From Solen grandis (lineage: Eukaryota; Mollusca; Bivalvia; Adapedonta; Solenidae), in the NCBI GenBank assembly GCA_021229015.1, contig CM037785.1:34893062-34957061 (forward strand): a stretch of DNA of 64,000 nucleotides. The letters run 5' to 3'. Every line of letters begins with the position of its first letter. Within the stretch, counting starts at the first letter, position 1. The position numbers and the translations under genes were made by a program. Below, piece after piece: positions 11,361-23,692 of the stretch. Below the pieces are notes generated by a model, which made no database searches, was not told the DNA's origin, and worked only from the letters and a program-made list of their open reading frames with translations.

Positions 11361-14300
11361 ATGCCGAAAGTTAAGTGCCCGATACCGGCATGTGAATACG
11401 AAACTGCCGACCTAGATGCGGCTATAGTGGCTGCTCTTATTACGACACATGCCAAAGTACATGATGCTCCCATGACGCCAGCTAAAGCTGAAAAAGTCAA
11501 ACGGCCATCAGTGACATCCGCTGGTACAAGTGAGGAATGGTCATACTTCCTATCGAGATGGAAGGATTATGTGGAAGCTACCAAAATTAAAGACAAGGAG
11601 TTAATTATTCAACTTCTTGAATGCTGTGATGACACACTTCGTAGGGACCTAACAAGGGCCGCTGGTGGATCACTTACCAACGAGACCGAGGACAATGTTC
11701 TCAAAGCAATACGACAGCTCGCAGTCCGAGAGGAAAACACCATGGTTGCACGAGTAACGCTGAACAATATGACACAAGACCGAGACGAGCCGGTACGTGC
11801 ATTTGGTGCTAGACTTCGTGCTCAAGCTAGTGTATGTAAGTTCATATTAAAATGTGGAAACTGTGATCATGACGTCAACTATACCGATGCTATTCTACGC
11901 GATGCACTCATCCGCGGTCTCTATGACCAAGAGATCCAACTTGACCTATTAGGTGCTGAGAATCAAAACATGACTTTGGAGGAAGTTTTCAAGGTTGTCG
12001 AAGCCAAAGAATCTGGAAAACGCTCAGCCTCTAAGTTAATTGACTCTCAAGGTGCTGCAGCTGCAAGTTCGTACCGCCGTGAAAAAAGTCGCGCACAACA
12101 ACAGGCAAAGAGTCAAGAACATCCAAAGAAAATCAATCCACGTAAATCGTGTTCTTATTGTGGCAAAAATGGACACGGTGTGCGAGCCCCACCATCTATT
12201 CGCCAAAAGGAGTGCACAGCTTATGGACAGATATGTTCAAAATGCAAACGTCCTAACCATTTTTCGTTGATGTGTAGATCCTCAGCGAAGATACAATCTA
12301 CTGAATATGAGGGTGCAATCTTCGATTCATTATGCTCAGTCACTGAATACAATTCATCATACGACCTCAAAGGTCTGGTTCTAGACCACCACATATACGA
12401 TGACATCTCGGACAAATGGACCAAATGTGCATCGAAACCCCAACCTTACCTAAAAATCACCGCAGAAAGTGTGCTTGACGACTACAAAACGTTCGGATGT
12501 GAAACAAGCTTCCCATCTAAACCTAAGACTACGGTAGTGTCTGCCATGGCAGATACTGGCTGCCAAAGTTGCCTGGCAGGAATCAAAGTTGTGAATCGCT
12601 TGGGTATGACTGAAAGGAATCTCATACCAGTGACAATGAAAATGCATGCTGCAAACAATAGAGGCATAAGGATACTTGGCGCAGCAATCATCCGCTTCTC
12701 TGGTGTGTCGTCTAAAGGAACTTTACTCCAGACTCGCCAAATTGTCTACATCACTGACAATTCTGACAAGATATTTCTAAGCAGAGAAGCATGCGCTGCA
12801 TTGGGTATTATATCAGAGTCATTCCCAAAACTTGGTGAAACAGATAACATTACACGTTCTTCAATAGATATCGGACACAACGCTGCCGAGGACAAGCCGT
12901 TATCGACAGACTGTGATACAACCAGTTGCGCAACACCAGAATCACTTCATACCAATTCCAATGCTCATTTGTGTGACTGCCCAAAACGACAACCCCCACC
13001 TCCGGTACCAACAAAGTTACCATTTCCTGCAACAGAAGAACATGTAATAGATTTACAACAATACCTCTTAAATAGGTACAGGTCAAGTACATTTAATACC
13101 TGTGAACACCAGACCTTACCACTCATGACAGGACCACCGATGCAACTTATGGTGGACCCTGAAGCCAAGCCTGTGGCTTATCATACCCCTGTTCCAGTTC
13201 CACTCCATTGGCAGGAGGAGGTCAAATCTGGACTTGATCAGGATGTGAGACTAGGTGTGATTGAACCTGTCCCTATAGGAGAACCAGTCACTTGGTGCCA
13301 CCGCATGGTAGTTTGCGCCAAGAAAAATGGTACACCTAGACGCACAGTGGACTTTCAGGCCTTAAACGCCCATGCTGTCCGAGAAACACACCATACTCAG
13401 GCTCCATTCCACCAAGCACGATCAGTTCCACAGGGTACAAAAAAGACAGTATTTGATGCCTGGAATGGGTACCACAGCGTACCTCTTCGTCAAGAAGACA
13501 GGCACCTTACCACATTTATAACACCGTGGGGTCGATACCGATACCTTACTGCCCCACAGGGATATGTCGCTTCAGGCGATGGATACACTCGGCGCTTCGA
13601 TGAGATCGTTAGTAACATCCCCAAGAAGACAAAATGTATCAACGACACTCTCCTTTGGGCTGACAATATTGAAGAAAGCTTTTTTCAAGCATGCAACTGG
13701 CTCGACATATGTGGACGAAATGGTATAACGCTTAATCCTGATAAGTTTGTATTCGCCCGGGACAATGTGGAATTCACTGGTTTTGAAATAACACCAGAAA
13801 GTGTTCGCCCATGTGCGAGATATATCCATGCGATCCTTGAATTCCCAACACCCAAGAACATAACTGATGTACGATCATGGTTTGGTCTTATCAACCAAGT
13901 TTCTTACGCGTTCAGTATGACGGACCGCATGTTACCATTCCGTCAGTTACTGAAACCAAGTACACCTTTTAAGTGGGACTCAACCCTTGATGACCTCTTT
14001 CAGGAGTCAAAAGCTGTGATCATCAACGAGATTGAAAACGGTGTGAGCATATTTGATCCCACTAAGCCGACTTGCCTAGCGACGGATTGGTCTAAAAATG
14101 GAATAGGATTCTGGTTATTCCAAAAACACTGTGACTGTGCTCAAACAAAACCGTTTTGCTGTACTGATGGGTGGAAAATCACTTTAGTCGGAAGCAGATT
14201 CACTAGTGCCACAGAATCACGATATGCACCAGTCGAGGGCGAAGCATTGGCCGTAGCCGATGCTCTTGAGAAAGCTCGATATTTCGTACTTGGATGTGAA

Positions 14301-16241
14301 AACCTAGTGATAGCAGTGGATCATAAACCGTTGTTGAAAATATTTGGGGATAGGTCCCTGGAAAACATCCCTAATGCTCGACTCCGCAACCTAAAAGAGA
14401 AGACACTTCGGTACAAATTTAAGATGCTACATGTGCCAGGTGCCAAGAACCGAGCACCAGATGCCATTTCGCGCAACCCGACTGGAGATGCAGAACCAAT
14501 GGTACTCATCGATGACATCTCATCAGTATCCCTAAACAATGAGTCTTACCTGTACTTATCAGCTGTTAGTTCAATTGAAAACTTGAAATGTATAACATGG
14601 GACAAAGTGCGCACAGCTACATCGAGTGATGAACCTATGCACCAACTAGTGGAGCTAATAGAAACGGGTGTCCCCGCCACTCGTACTGACTTCCCGGCTC
14701 CCCTAAAAGATTTCTTCCCATTTAGAGACCATTTGTCCACAGTTGACGGCGTCGCTATCTACAAAGATCGACTGGTGATCCCCCCTTCACTAAGACAAGA
14801 TATACTTACCTCCCTTCATTCCGCACACCAAGGTGTCACATCGATGACATCTAGGGCTGAACAGTCTGTCTTTTGGCCAGGAATAACAGCCGATATCACG
14901 AGTATAAGAAATAATTGCTCGCATTGTAATCGTATGGCACCTTCTCAGCCCAATCCTCCTCCAACACCACTCGTATACGTGCAATACCCGTTTCAATGTC
15001 TATCTGCTGACTTCTTTCATTACAAGGGTGTGAATTACCTTGTGATAGTGGACAGGTACTCAAACTGGCCCACCGTAGAAAGATATGCAAATGGTTCCAC
15101 GGGTCTAATTGAAAGTTTGCGAAAAACTTTCGTCACTTTTGGAATTCCAGATGAACTGGCCTCAGATGGGGGCCCAGAGTTCACCTCGACTGCAACACGA
15201 GACTTCTTGCACACCTGGGGTGTACACCACAGACTGTCTTCGGTGGCATTCCCACATAGTAACTGCAGAGCGGAGGTTGGGGTCAAGACGGTTAAGCGCA
15301 TGATAACTGACAACACCGGCCCGAATGGTGAACTTAACACTGATGCTTTTCAGCACGCCATTTTACAGTATCGAAATACCCCTGATCGGGATACAAAACT
15401 TTCGCCTGCCATGTGTGTATTCGGACGTGCTGTGAAAGACTTCATTCCCATTCTTCCGGGTCGTTATCTACCTCACGACACATGGCGAGACACTTTACTT
15501 CTACGCGAGGCTGCCCTCAGAAATAGACATATAAAAATAGGGGAACGCCTCAGTGAACATACCAAACGTCTACCACCACTCAAAGCTGGTGACTTTGTCA
15601 GAATACAAAACCAGACTGGTCGCCACCCTCTAAAGTGGGATAAAACAGGTCAGGTCATTGAAGTCCATCAATTTGACCAATATGCCGTACGAACTGATGG
15701 TTCTGGACGTATAACGCTACGCAACAGGAAGTTCCTCCGTCGTTATACACCCGTATACCAACCCCCAGCACGTCAAACCATTGCGACTGATTTACAGAGT
15801 CTATCAAAGACTTCTTTACCTCAGACTACTCTCATACAGACTCCGTTGAAACCTGGACCCACTTCCGGTAATTTAGGCACTGACATGAGTACCACTAGAA
15901 GGGACACTTCACCAATTCACCGTAGTGAACTTACTAGTAACACGCCTTTCGATTCTCCAGACGCTATGCGTAATAACCGAGATTGTAAACCGGTCCCTTC
16001 TACTCCAGACCCCATGCCTGCATCACCAACACATCAGCCTACATCAGCCTTTCAAGAACAACCAATCCAACCAACCGCACCACCATGTACACTGACCGCA
16101 CCTAAACCTATGACTCCGCGACGTTCCAAGCGACCAAGTGTGAAACCAGGATGGTTACGGGACTATGTGCAGTTGATAACGGGGCAGAATAATCCCCCGG
16201 CTGGAGGGCAGTCTAACCCTGAGAAGGCCGATCCACCATAA
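11361..16241 (+). CDS. gag-pol: Gag-Pol polyprotein of Ty3/gypsy retrotransposon
   Basis: An uninterrupted 1,626-residue frame, counted from the first in-frame ATG (11361, A at -3); the open frame extends further upstream without another ATG. Gag ends in a double zinc knuckle (residues 264-305; CSYC..H..C then [14 protein letters not shown]). The aspartic protease DTG is at 398. In the reverse transcriptase, FDAWNGYHS carries the first catalytic Asp (699), but the YxDD box reads C-I-N-D: residue 761 is Asn where Asp is expected. RNase H acidic residues are visible at about 909, 961 and 987. Integrase has an HSAH..CSHC zinc finger (about 1153-1189) and a complete D,D35E triad (D1217, D1269, E1305). 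The Pro/Thr-rich C-terminal tail has no recognised domain. Fusion of gag and pol without a frameshift occurs in several metazoan gypsy clades. The protein would be made as one chain and self-processed. The YxDD change probably makes this copy unable to reverse transcribe. Confidence 0.95.
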   Translation: MPKVKCPIPACEYETADLDAAIVAALITTHAKVHDAPMTPAKAEKVKRPSVTSAGTSEEWSYFLSRWKDYVEATKIKDKELIIQLLECCDDTLRRDLTRAAGGSLTNETEDNVLKAIRQLAVREENTMVARVTLNNMTQDRDEPVRAFGARLRAQASVCKFILKCGNCDHDVNYTDAILRDALIRGLYDQEIQLDLLGAENQNMTLEEVFKVVEAKESGKRSASKLIDSQGAAAASSYRREKSRAQQQAKSQEHPKKINPRKSCSYCGKNGHGVRAPPSIRQKECTAYGQICSKCKRPNHFSLMCRSSAKIQSTEYEGAIFDSLCSVTEYNSSYDLKGLVLDHHIYDDISDKWTKCASKPQPYLKITAESVLDDYKTFGCETSFPSKPKTTVVSAMADTGCQSCLAGIKVVNRLGMTERNLIPVTMKMHAANNRGIRILGAAIIRFSGVSSKGTLLQTRQIVYITDNSDKIFLSREACAALGIISESFPKLGETDNITRSSIDIGHNAAEDKPLSTDCDTTSCATPESLHTNSNAHLCDCPKRQPPPPVPTKLPFPATEEHVIDLQQYLLNRYRSSTFNTCEHQTLPLMTGPPMQLMVDPEAKPVAYHTPVPVPLHWQEEVKSGLDQDVRLGVIEPVPIGEPVTWCHRMVVCAKKNGTPRRTVDFQALNAHAVRETHHTQAPFHQARSVPQGTKKTVFDAWNGYHSVPLRQEDRHLTTFITPWGRYRYLTAPQGYVASGDGYTRRFDEIVSNIPKKTKCINDTLLWADNIEESFFQACNWLDICGRNGITLNPDKFVFARDNVEFTGFEITPESVRPCARYIHAILEFPTPKNITDVRSWFGLINQVSYAFSMTDRMLPFRQLLKPSTPFKWDSTLDDLFQESKAVIINEIENGVSIFDPTKPTCLATDWSKNGIGFWLFQKHCDCAQTKPFCCTDGWKITLVGSRFTSATESRYAPVEGEALAVADALEKARYFVLGCENLVIAVDHKPLLKIFGDRSLENIPNARLRNLKEKTLRYKFKMLHVPGAKNRAPDAISRNPTGDAEPMVLIDDISSVSLNNESYLYLSAVSSIENLKCITWDKVRTATSSDEPMHQLVELIETGVPATRTDFPAPLKDFFPFRDHLSTVDGVAIYKDRLVIPPSLRQDILTSLHSAHQGVTSMTSRAEQSVFWPGITADITSIRNNCSHCNRMAPSQPNPPPTPLVYVQYPFQCLSADFFHYKGVNYLVIVDRYSNWPTVERYANGSTGLIESLRKTFVTFGIPDELASDGGPEFTSTATRDFLHTWGVHHRLSSVAFPHSNCRAEVGVKTVKRMITDNTGPNGELNTDAFQHAILQYRNTPDRDTKLSPAMCVFGRAVKDFIPILPGRYLPHDTWRDTLLLREAALRNRHIKIGERLSEHTKRLPPLKAGDFVRIQNQTGRHPLKWDKTGQVIEVHQFDQYAVRTDGSGRITLRNRKFLRRYTPVYQPPARQTIATDLQSLSKTSLPQTTLIQTPLKPGPTSGNLGTDMSTTRRDTSPIHRSELTSNTPFDSPDAMRNNRDCKPVPSTPDPMPASPTHQPTSAFQEQPIQPTAPPCTLTAPKPMTPRRSKRPSVKPGWLRDYVQLITGQNNPPAGGQSNPEKADPP

Positions 16242-16509
16242 GTGTTCCTTAAAATTTGTTGTGTTAATATTGATAGAAATCTAAATAAGTGAGTGAATAC
16301 TGCAGTGCTTATTTTTTTTCAATTACAGTTACTTTGTTGATTTTATTTATATGTTGACCAATAAGTAAGTTGCAAGTAGCAATTGAACTTGTTCTATATC
16401 TGTATTACTGGTTACTAGTGTAATGAACATTATAATCAATGGCAGATTAACTGCATTACGAAGGACTTATATTCTACCAGCCATTGTTCACAGGGATTCA
16501 CAAATGACT

Positions 16510-16518
16510 CAGGAGGGG
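16510..16518 (+). promoter_or_regulatory. Polypurine tract of the gypsy element
   Basis: CAGGAGGGG lies directly 5' of the 3' LTR. A purine run in this position is where plus-strand DNA synthesis is primed in LTR retrotransposons. Confidence 0.6.
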
Positions 16519-16771
16519 ATAGAGGAATATACATTATCAGCCACTTCCCTTTTACCCTGATGTATTATTTGGACATCATAAAGTTAGCTCCCCTTTCCTT
16601 GCTTACATCATTTGTAATGCAAACTCTGTCAATAATCATATTGGTAGTGTCTCATCTTATTTACGTTGTAAGTAGCATTGTCTCCATCCTATCTACATCT
16701 AATCTGTATTAATGCATAAGCTCCCATCACTTACCTTTTCGTATGCATATTATTGTTCAATCCCATCACTT
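16519..16771 (+). repeat. 3' LTR of Ty3/gypsy element
   Basis: Matches 10874-11155 from ATAGAGGAATATAC through TCCCATCACTT, with few substitutions (for example CCCTGATG against CCCCGATG). One ~28-bp block is missing after AATGCATAAGCT. The sequence after 16771 diverges from the 5' LTR, so the repeat ends there or is truncated. Confidence 0.82.
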
Positions 16772-16903
16772 TAATTTTTATCTATGTCTCAGCAGAGTAA
16801 AGAAATTGCTTTAAGGTTAAAGGGTCAATGTTTATGGAGTTTCCTGTGACTTTCACCCCAGCATACAAGCTGATTGGCCATTATGCTGTGTCATTTTACT
16901 TAC

Positions 16904-17068
16904 GTAATATGCAGTTTCCCCTACAAGAGAACTCTCCATCTGGGTTGTCTGTGATATAGCCATCATTACAGACGCACACTTTATCACAGTACTGGTTCCC
17001 TCCATTGGTACACATCATGTTAGCATAACATCCAACCGTTGAGTCACATATCTCACCGAGAAGGGATA
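16904..17068 (-). CDS. Cys-rich EGF/EB-type exon B (internal exon, phase 1-1)
   Basis: Flanked on the minus strand by a GTTTTCTTCAG acceptor and a consensus GTAAGT donor. It is 165 nt (55 codons), phase 1 at both ends. It encodes an eight-Cys module: GEICDSTVGC, then NMMC, QYCDKVCVC, NDGYITDNPDGEF and SCRGNC. Spacing C-x5-C-x4-C with a C-x-C core and a following NDGY resembles EB modules or EGF-like repeats of secreted invertebrate proteins. It is intact and a good candidate for a real expressed exon. The symmetric phase lets it be skipped or duplicated without a frame change. The neighbouring presumed exons are C (19157) upstream and A (8402) downstream on the minus strand. Confidence 0.8.
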
Positions 17069-17306
17069 CTGAAGAAAACAACAACAAACAGTACAATCTT
17101 GAATTAAATTGAACATTTCATATGGAATATTTCTTTAATAGCAGTGTTCTTCTGGATTTTCAGTATACAAGAGATTTAAGAGTGTCTTTATCAACTGTAT
17201 CTATCTGTTCAGGAGTTTACAGTAATGTTAAATGGGGGCTTAATTTTATGGACACTCAGGATGCAAGTCATCAATGAGGAAAACTTTTGCCACAAAATAT
17301 CCATTT
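17069..17306. other. Intron-like spacer
   Basis: Lies between exon B and a hairpin-tipped repeat; nothing recognised beyond the exon B acceptor. Confidence 0.4.
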
Positions 17307-17775
17307 AAACAAGAGGGCCATCATGGCCCTATATCGCTCACCTGAGTACCAATGCTATAAAGGAGCAATCTTGGTAGATAGTTACCCATAGAACATCTGT
17401 GCCAAAACATTTTAAAATCTGGCCAGGAGTTTTGGTGCAGAAGTCTTTTAAGTTTTCACTAAACACATTTAAGGCAAATTAGCCCCACCCATGGTGGCCA
17501 TTATTTACAGGTCAGAATAATTTCAGCAATCTTGGTAGAGGCTTACCCGAGGAACATCTGTACTGAACATTTTGAAATCTGGCCAGTAGTTTTGAATGAA
17601 ACTTTTATGAAGGTTCACCCAAGGATCATCCCTGCCAAGTTTAATCAATTTCTGTCCAGCCATTTCAGAGGAGATGTCGTTTAAAGCAAATTGTTGACGA
17701 CACACGATGGACAACGACGGATGCAGGGTGATCCTAATAGCTCACCATGAGCATGTTGGGCTCAGGTGAGCTAAA
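17307..17775 (+). mobile_element. Short hairpin-tipped modular repeat (GCTCACCTGAG family)
   Basis: Opens AACAAGAGGGCCATCATGGC, whose AGGGCCA/TGGCCCT arms are inverted, then CGCTCACCTGAG. Closes with AGCTCACCATGAGCATGTTG, then GGCTCAGGTGAGCTAAA. The core is two ~150-bp modules with phrases such as ATCTGGCCAGTAGTTTTG and GGAGATGTCGTTTAAAGCAA. Those modules are the same family, in opposite orientation, as the large array at 56315-64000. No protein is encoded. Confidence 0.75.
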
Positions 17776-18300
17776 TAATTCTCAGCATCTTTGATTGATC
17801 AAATGGAAGTTCATCATTTAGTCAGATACAGCAAAACCTTTTTCTTTTAAATAATTATATTTTTTGTTCTAACAAACCATCTTTTATTGTAGACACTTAA
17901 GATTAATTTTCTTTTTTAATTTTGCTGCTTCAAAATAAAGGCGGAGGGAAAAACGCGGAAGTAGTTTTTTTTTTCAAATAGAGAGTCTGTAAAACGCTAA
18001 AAATATGAAAGGCCCATTTTCAGCTTTCCCTTTCGCCCAACCCTTTATCTCATATATTATTTGAAGTCTTGTTAAACTGAGAAGTGTATTTTATAAAACA
18101 AAATTATCACTCGATGAACATTAGTTTACTGAACTTTAAATAGAAAATGAAAAATACTGATTTTTTTTTCTATGCTGAGCAGACTTTAAAGAATCTGAGC
18201 TACAACATTGTTTGAAGAAACAGGGGTGTCCCTGACAACTTGAGGGAGCTGTCTGATCTGGGTCTTGACAATGGCATCAAAGCATATAAGAGGTAAAGGG
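17776..18300. other. Intron-like AT-rich stretch
   Basis: Nothing recognised before the MITE. Confidence 0.4.
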
Positions 18301-18304
18301 TTAA

Positions 18305-18538
18305 CCCTTTCCCTCACAGAGGAGACCATGAAAAAACCTATGCGAACAGCATAAAACCAGATCAGCCTGCGAGTAACTCGCAGGCTGATCAGGTTTTATG
18401 CTGTTCGCTGCTCCTCAGTGGTCTGGTAATGAGGATTTTACAATTAAATTTGGTAAGGTTCGAGTTTGGCTTTCTGCAGATCAGGCTTTATGTGGTACCT
18501 ATTGAGTGCGTCAAAATGAGTCTATATGAGGGAAAGGG
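18305..18538. mobile_element. MITE copy 1, TTAA-flanked, with internal palindrome
   Basis: Inverted termini CCCTTTCCCTCA and TGAGGGAAAGGG are each bordered by TTAA (18301-18304 and 18539-18542). A TTAA target duplication with CCC-type ends fits piggyBac-related non-autonomous elements. The interior holds a ~34-bp inverted repeat (GCGAACAGCATAAAACC..CTGCGAGT against its complement, ending TTTATGCTGTTCGC, about 18340-18408) that can fold into a long hairpin. A second copy is at 20311-20546. Confidence 0.85.
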
Positions 18539-18542
18539 TTAA

Positions 18543-19156
18543 TGAACATTGTCATTGGACAAAGGTATAACCAGGGTGCTCACTAAGTTTTGAAACTGTG
18601 GGTACAATTGCTCTTTTTCCTTTACAATGTACACCTTCATATAGAGTCTCTACTGAGGAACTATTCACATTAAGTACCTTCCAACCTAAAACACTGATAG
18701 TGGTTAGCATAATAAGCATATATGCAAGTGGAAAAAATGTTAAAAGTATGTTCCTTTTTTACTATTTTCTTTGAGTGACATCAGGTTTTTATAAGTTTGA
18801 GTTCTTGTGTTACACTATTTAAAAATAAATGGTTAGAATGAAAGCCTATTTTTGTTAAATATATTAATACAGTGTAGCACCATCGCATAGTATGAATCCA
18901 TGACAGTCAAAATATTACATTGGAATGCATTATTACGTGTGCGAATGCTACCAAGTCAACAGAACAAATGATGATATAAAAATTAAGGGTCCAATTTTGG
19001 ACCCTGTCATACTGGTTAAAATGGAGTGAGTTATAATGGATCTACGCATTGCAGAGCTGATATGGGAGCAATCTGATAAACAGCACCTTGAAATATGAAC
19101 CAGTTTAGGAACATTTATATATGACAAAGATAAGGAACAAATGATCAGATACTTAC
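18543..19156. other. Intron-like stretch
   Basis: Nothing recognised until the donor of exon C. Confidence 0.4.
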
Positions 19157-19273
19157 CACAATTACCACCTGACCTCTTGGTACCGGGCTTACATTGACAT
19201 GTGCCGGATACACACTCTGTGTTGGTCTGCGTGCATGTGCATTTCGTACATCCACTCCTTAGGTTGCCTGTCT
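19157..19273 (-). CDS. Cys-rich EGF/EB-type exon C (internal exon, phase 1-1)
   Basis: The minus-strand donor GTAAGT follows TGTG; the acceptor is GGACTTCAG, with an alternative six bases further in (GAGACAG). Either choice gives phase 1-1 (117 or 111 nt). The product is a seven-Cys segment: GNLRSGCTKCTC, then TQTNTECVSGTCQCKPG and SGGNCG. The G-x-C-x-C core and the final C-G at the donor match the other exons in this series. No start codon or signal peptide is present, as expected for an internal exon. It is too short for the usual reading-frame cutoffs. Confidence 0.78.
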
Positions 19274-20306
19274 CTGAAGTCCATCAAAGTTAAACCATTA
19301 AATCATGTTTACAGGGAACATCTGTCAAACAATGAAGGAGTTTAGGGAAACTATACACAGCTTTAAAACTCATTATAAGCTAAAAATAACATAAGGCTGA
19401 CTTTAAAAATTCATTGTTTAGAGTTATCCGACGCACATTTTAAGATGGGTAGGTATGTAGGTATTTTCCCCATTACTATATGAAAAATGAAACGACTAAA
19501 GTGAATATACCAAATGGTTAAATAAATACTTGGTTTAATCCAAAAATTTATCTGTACATAAAAGACTCAACATTCTGGCATAAAATGAACATTTTCAAAA
19601 CCTAACATAAAAATTTATAATTAATCAATTAATAAATACTCTGTAGTGAATGTCATAACTCAAAATATTCCGAACATGCTACATTACTTACACTGCAAGT
19701 ACCTGCCACAACTATATCAATGGTTACATATTTCAAAGTTTTATCAAAGTCTGTCAAAACCGAAATTTTATCATAGGAATTTTCGCGTAAACTGCTCCAC
19801 AACACAAGACGACAGTCTGGACAACACTGATATTGTTGAAAGTTTTTCAAAGTTTTCAAATCAACTTTTCGGAATTGAATCATCATTAAACACATCTTCT
19901 GCAGTAATGTTAAAACATCAAAACACACATATTTACTAGGAAACTTTCTGATACAGGGTTCACCCTGGCTTAATAAAAAAATGTGCCAACACATTTGCCA
20001 AACGATAAACATTTGAGCCAAATTAAATGAGTTGAGGCCAAAGTTAGTGCAAGTGGTTCCAATATATTTTCAGATGTATTCATCACTTTCTTTTTTTTTT
20101 CCTTATAAAATAGGTACCGTAGGTGTGTAATGAAATATTATTTATTTAATCAATATAAACCATGTGCAGGGATAAATAAAAATTCACAATTATGTTACAG
20201 TACAAGATATATTTCTTTTTTTCTTTACTTTTCATAGCATATCACATGTCAAATTAATAAATTACTTTCCTGAGGTTTTCAAACCTGTTACCAACATTTT
20301 CACCAT
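19274..20306. other. Intron-like stretch
   Basis: A 97-codon plus-strand frame and a 122-codon minus-strand frame overlap here (19646-20021). They oppose each other, lack family motifs and are probably chance. Nothing else recognised. Confidence 0.4.
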
Positions 20307-20310
20307 TTAA

Positions 20311-20546
20311 CCCTTTCCCTCATAGAGGAAACCATGAAAAGACCTATGCGAACAACATAAACCAGATCAGCCTGCGAGTAATTCGCAGGCTGATCAGGTT
20401 TTATGCTGTTCGCTGCTCCTCAGTGGTCTGGAAATGAGGATTTTGTAATTAAATTTGGTAAGGTTTAACTGTGGTTTTCTGCAGATCAGGCTTTATGTGG
20501 TACCATAACTGAGTGCGTCAAAATGAGTCTATATGAGGGAAAGGGT
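20311..20546. mobile_element. MITE copy 2, TTAA-flanked, with internal palindrome
   Basis: Same termini and interior as 18305-18538, bordered by TTAA at 20307-20310 and 20547-20550. It differs from copy 1 at scattered positions (CATAGAGG against CACAGAGG, AACAACATAAACC against AACAGCATAAAACC). The two are therefore separate older insertions of one family, only 2 kb apart in the same orientation. Confidence 0.85.
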
Positions 20547-20589
20547 TAAGAAAGGTTGGAGCCATTATAAAGCCAGTGTGACAAGCCAT

Positions 20590-21036
20590 GTACCTGATGT
20601 AATGTACCTGATGTAATGTACCTGATTTAATGTACCTGATGTAATGTGCCTGATGTAATGTACCTGATTTAATGTACCTGATGTAATGTGCCTGATGTAA
20701 TGTACCTGATTTAATGTACCTGATGTAATGTGCCTGATGTAATGTACCTGATTTAATGTACCTAATGTAATGTACCTAATGTAATGTACCTGATTTAATG
20801 TACCTAATGTAATGTACCTGATTTAATGGACCTAATATAATGTACCTGATTTAATGTACCTAATGTAATGTACCTGATTTAATGTACTTAATGTAATGTA
20901 CCTGATGTAATGTACCTAATTTAATGTACCTGATGTAATGTACCTAATGTAATGTACCTAATTTAATGTACCTGATGTAATGTACCTAATGTAATGTACC
21001 TAATGTAATGTACCTAATGTAATGTACCTGATGTAA
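20590..21036. repeat. 14-bp minisatellite
   Basis: About 32 tandem copies of GTACCTGATGTAAT with three variable sites (GTACCT/GTGCCT, CTGAT/CTAAT, GTAAT/TTAAT). In the left third the variants recur as a three-unit (42-bp) higher-order block. In the right part the CTAAT variant dominates. Confidence 0.92.
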
Positions 21037-22199
21037 TACTTAAGATATATTTGATTAAATGAAAAGGGAAGAATCATTTTCTATGTTTATACACCAAGTT
21101 TAATTTAACAAAGAATAAACATTTTAAAGAATTATTATTTATATTAAGGCCTAAGAATATAAAAATGAATTATTCCCTCACTTGTGACTAAATAGGAGTC
21201 CCAAACAGTATGAGATGTTTTTTCGAAACATACCAAAATGTTCAGCTTCTGTATCTAATGCTGCATCTTGCAGTGATGCGTTTATGAACCATCATATTAA
21301 GAACATTACGAGATAAAGTATTTAAAAATCATTTTGTCACACAAAGCATATCGGTATCTCCACAAAATCAAACAGCTCACGTTTCTTTCAGTCAGTCATA
21401 AAATTTATTTTTCAGAGTATATTCTGTTTCAAAGAAAAAAGAAGGCACAGAAAAATCATTCGTGGTTCCCTCAATAAATCATACAAAGTGATCATTAAAA
21501 AATTACATTAACCCTATATTCATTTGTCTATTGTACAAAGCAATATTACTTTAACAAAACATTTGTTTTCTTTAATCAATTGAATTTAGCAGGATGTCTC
21601 TTATAGTTGTCATGGTGGCACCTTTTTAAACGAAATGGTAAGGATAGCAATTAAATTAATTTATAAAAATCACTGTTAAAATTACTTGGAATCATATTAG
21701 AGATTATCACAAACTGAAATTGCAATAATCGACTGACTTTCTTAAATTATAAAAAATAAACTATTTCTGAAAAAGCCTCTTTAAAGCGGATTGTCGTAAT
21801 TGTTAATTTTGGGGATTCTCGGCACACTTCAAATATACCAACTGCCAGATGGTTTCATAATAGACATTAAACAGTGGATCACATAAACTTGCGCAATCAT
21901 CTCCCTTACTGTCACCCGAAATCACCAGTTTTGCACCGCAGACAAAACGGAAGTCGGTAAAGAATTAAAAAAAAATGTAAACAAACATTATAAACGATAC
22001 TATCCTACTATTCCGAATTTACTCATAAGGAAGCATTAAAACGCGTGTTGATTGGATAAAATGACACTGGTGACAGACTCTGCCCTTTTTATTGATTTTT
22101 CACTTGCACCCAACATGTGCTTTCCTTTAAGTAATATACAGTGTAGAGCGATATACATGTATCGGCAACTAAAGACAGGATCTTGTACAAGGCTTTATA
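21037..22199. other. Intron-like stretch
   Basis: No exon, repeat edge or RNA gene recognised. Confidence 0.4.
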
Positions 22200-22205
22200 T
22201 GCTTA

Positions 22206-22275
<70 letters not shown>
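22206..22275. repeat. (CT)n/(TA)n compound microsatellite
   Basis: A CT run (about 22206-22221) passes into a TA run interrupted by GTATATATGTA. The open frame ending here (22052-22276) is a by-product of the repeat. Confidence 0.9.
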
Positions 22276-23692
22276 AAGACAAATACGAAAATCATGTACG
22301 ATGGCTGAAAAAAACATGCGCCACTTGTTAATAATTGGGTGAATGCATTTTTATCAGAAAAAAAAACACACACCTGAAAGGCAAAAAAAATAAAATAAAA
22401 AAATAAAATAAAATAAATAAATAAAAAAAGCTGAATCTTGGTGATTTTCGTGAGTTGGTCGGGTAACTCCGAAAAAAAAGTTGTTAAAGATCAGCCTTAA
22501 GAAAAAGGTTTTAGTTAGTTTAATTCTTTACCTCATATAAAACTTCACAAATGCTTTACTTAAATGAACTTTAAGTTGTTTACATATGTAAGAATAAAGT
22601 TTTATTTGCCAGGCAGACTGTATAGATTATGAAGTAAAATATAGTAGGAGAGCAAACAGCAGAGAACCTGATAAAACCGCTGTCCGATCTGTGTCTTCTG
22701 TTTATCAATGCTTCAAAACATGAGTATACGCGGTAATGAGTTAAACTCATTTATTAAACAATGACGCTAATATGACGAACTTTATAAAATTTTCTTATGT
22801 AATGTCATATTAAACATTGTGTGAAACAATTACATTTTGAGGAGTAGAATACAATACAAATCCTGGGATAAAACAAGGGTAAAATAAATAAAAATATACA
22901 CGAAATAAGTATGCAAAAAAGGTAACAGTTCTGTTCTGAACATCAATGTGAAGGAAATTCCAACAGAAAAATCGTCGATAATGATAACTGACATTGGAAA
23001 AGTTACCGGATAATCTTTTATCAAAGTACTTGTTTTATTCATTTACTTAATCATATCTCCATGAGAGTGACAAACATGCTATACTGGTACACATACTTAA
23101 TGATAAGCAATATAACAGACAGTATTTAATTTTACTCTATGTATATTATCTCGCTACTGTAATAAATTCTTTTTTAGATTGTTTCCTGAAAATCCATACA
23201 GTGGTTACTGTAGGATACTGTCAAAAACTGTAACAATGAAGGGATTGAAGCTTTCATACCAACTCGGCCAAGATTTTGTGAATAGAGGGCAAGGTCTGCA
23301 ATTGCTAAGTCAGAAGGCAGTCACTGCCTGTTGGCGATGTATTTATTGACAATGAAATGGCCTATGACCCTGGAGCAAGAGGAACAGATAAGCTGTAATG
23401 GCCAAATGATTTTTGTCTTTTTTGTCTTATACTTGTAATATTCAAGAGTATTAGTAATTTAGAAAAAGCTTTCCTTTTTATACAATTATGAAACAGCAAG
23501 ATGGTTTTCAGAAATGAAAGAATCACTCAGTAAGATGTTCAGAAACTATAGGACCTCAAATATCAAATCTATGCAATAGTATTACTTGGTATCTGCCAGG
23601 ACATAAGTAATGTTACATTAAACTTAGAGAAATAATTAAGATAACTAAGGCTCTCATGTTTTAGTTGAATCGCTTTATACATCATTTTGAAA
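22276..23692. other. AT-rich intron-like stretch
   Basis: Contains an A-rich simple sequence (about 22384-22430, TAAAATAAA-type). Nothing else recognised. Confidence 0.4.

Larger units (their letters stand above)
10874..16771 (+). mobile_element. Near-complete Ty3/gypsy LTR retrotransposon
   Basis: A 5.9-kb unit with direct terminal repeats (10874-11155 and 16519-16771) encloses one long gag-pol frame. The order protease, reverse transcriptase, RNase H, integrase is the Ty3/gypsy order, and there is no envelope frame. The LTRs are nearly identical in their shared part, implying recent insertion, apart from a ~28-bp segment missing from the 3' copy. A purine-rich tract (AGGAGGGGA) lies just upstream of the 3' LTR. 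I could not assign a primer-binding site or a target-site duplication. The element lies in the presumed intron between exons A and B of the EGF/EB-type gene, in the opposite direction to that gene. Confidence 0.92.

Noticed and set aside
19646..20021. 97-codon plus and 122-codon minus frames
   Set aside because: They oppose each other on the same bases without motifs. A GTAAGT near 19690 on the minus strand could be a donor, but Cys spacing and phase do not fit the exon series.
20590..21036. CRISPR-like regularity of the 14-bp array
   Set aside because: Contiguous units without spacers, in eukaryotic sequence.
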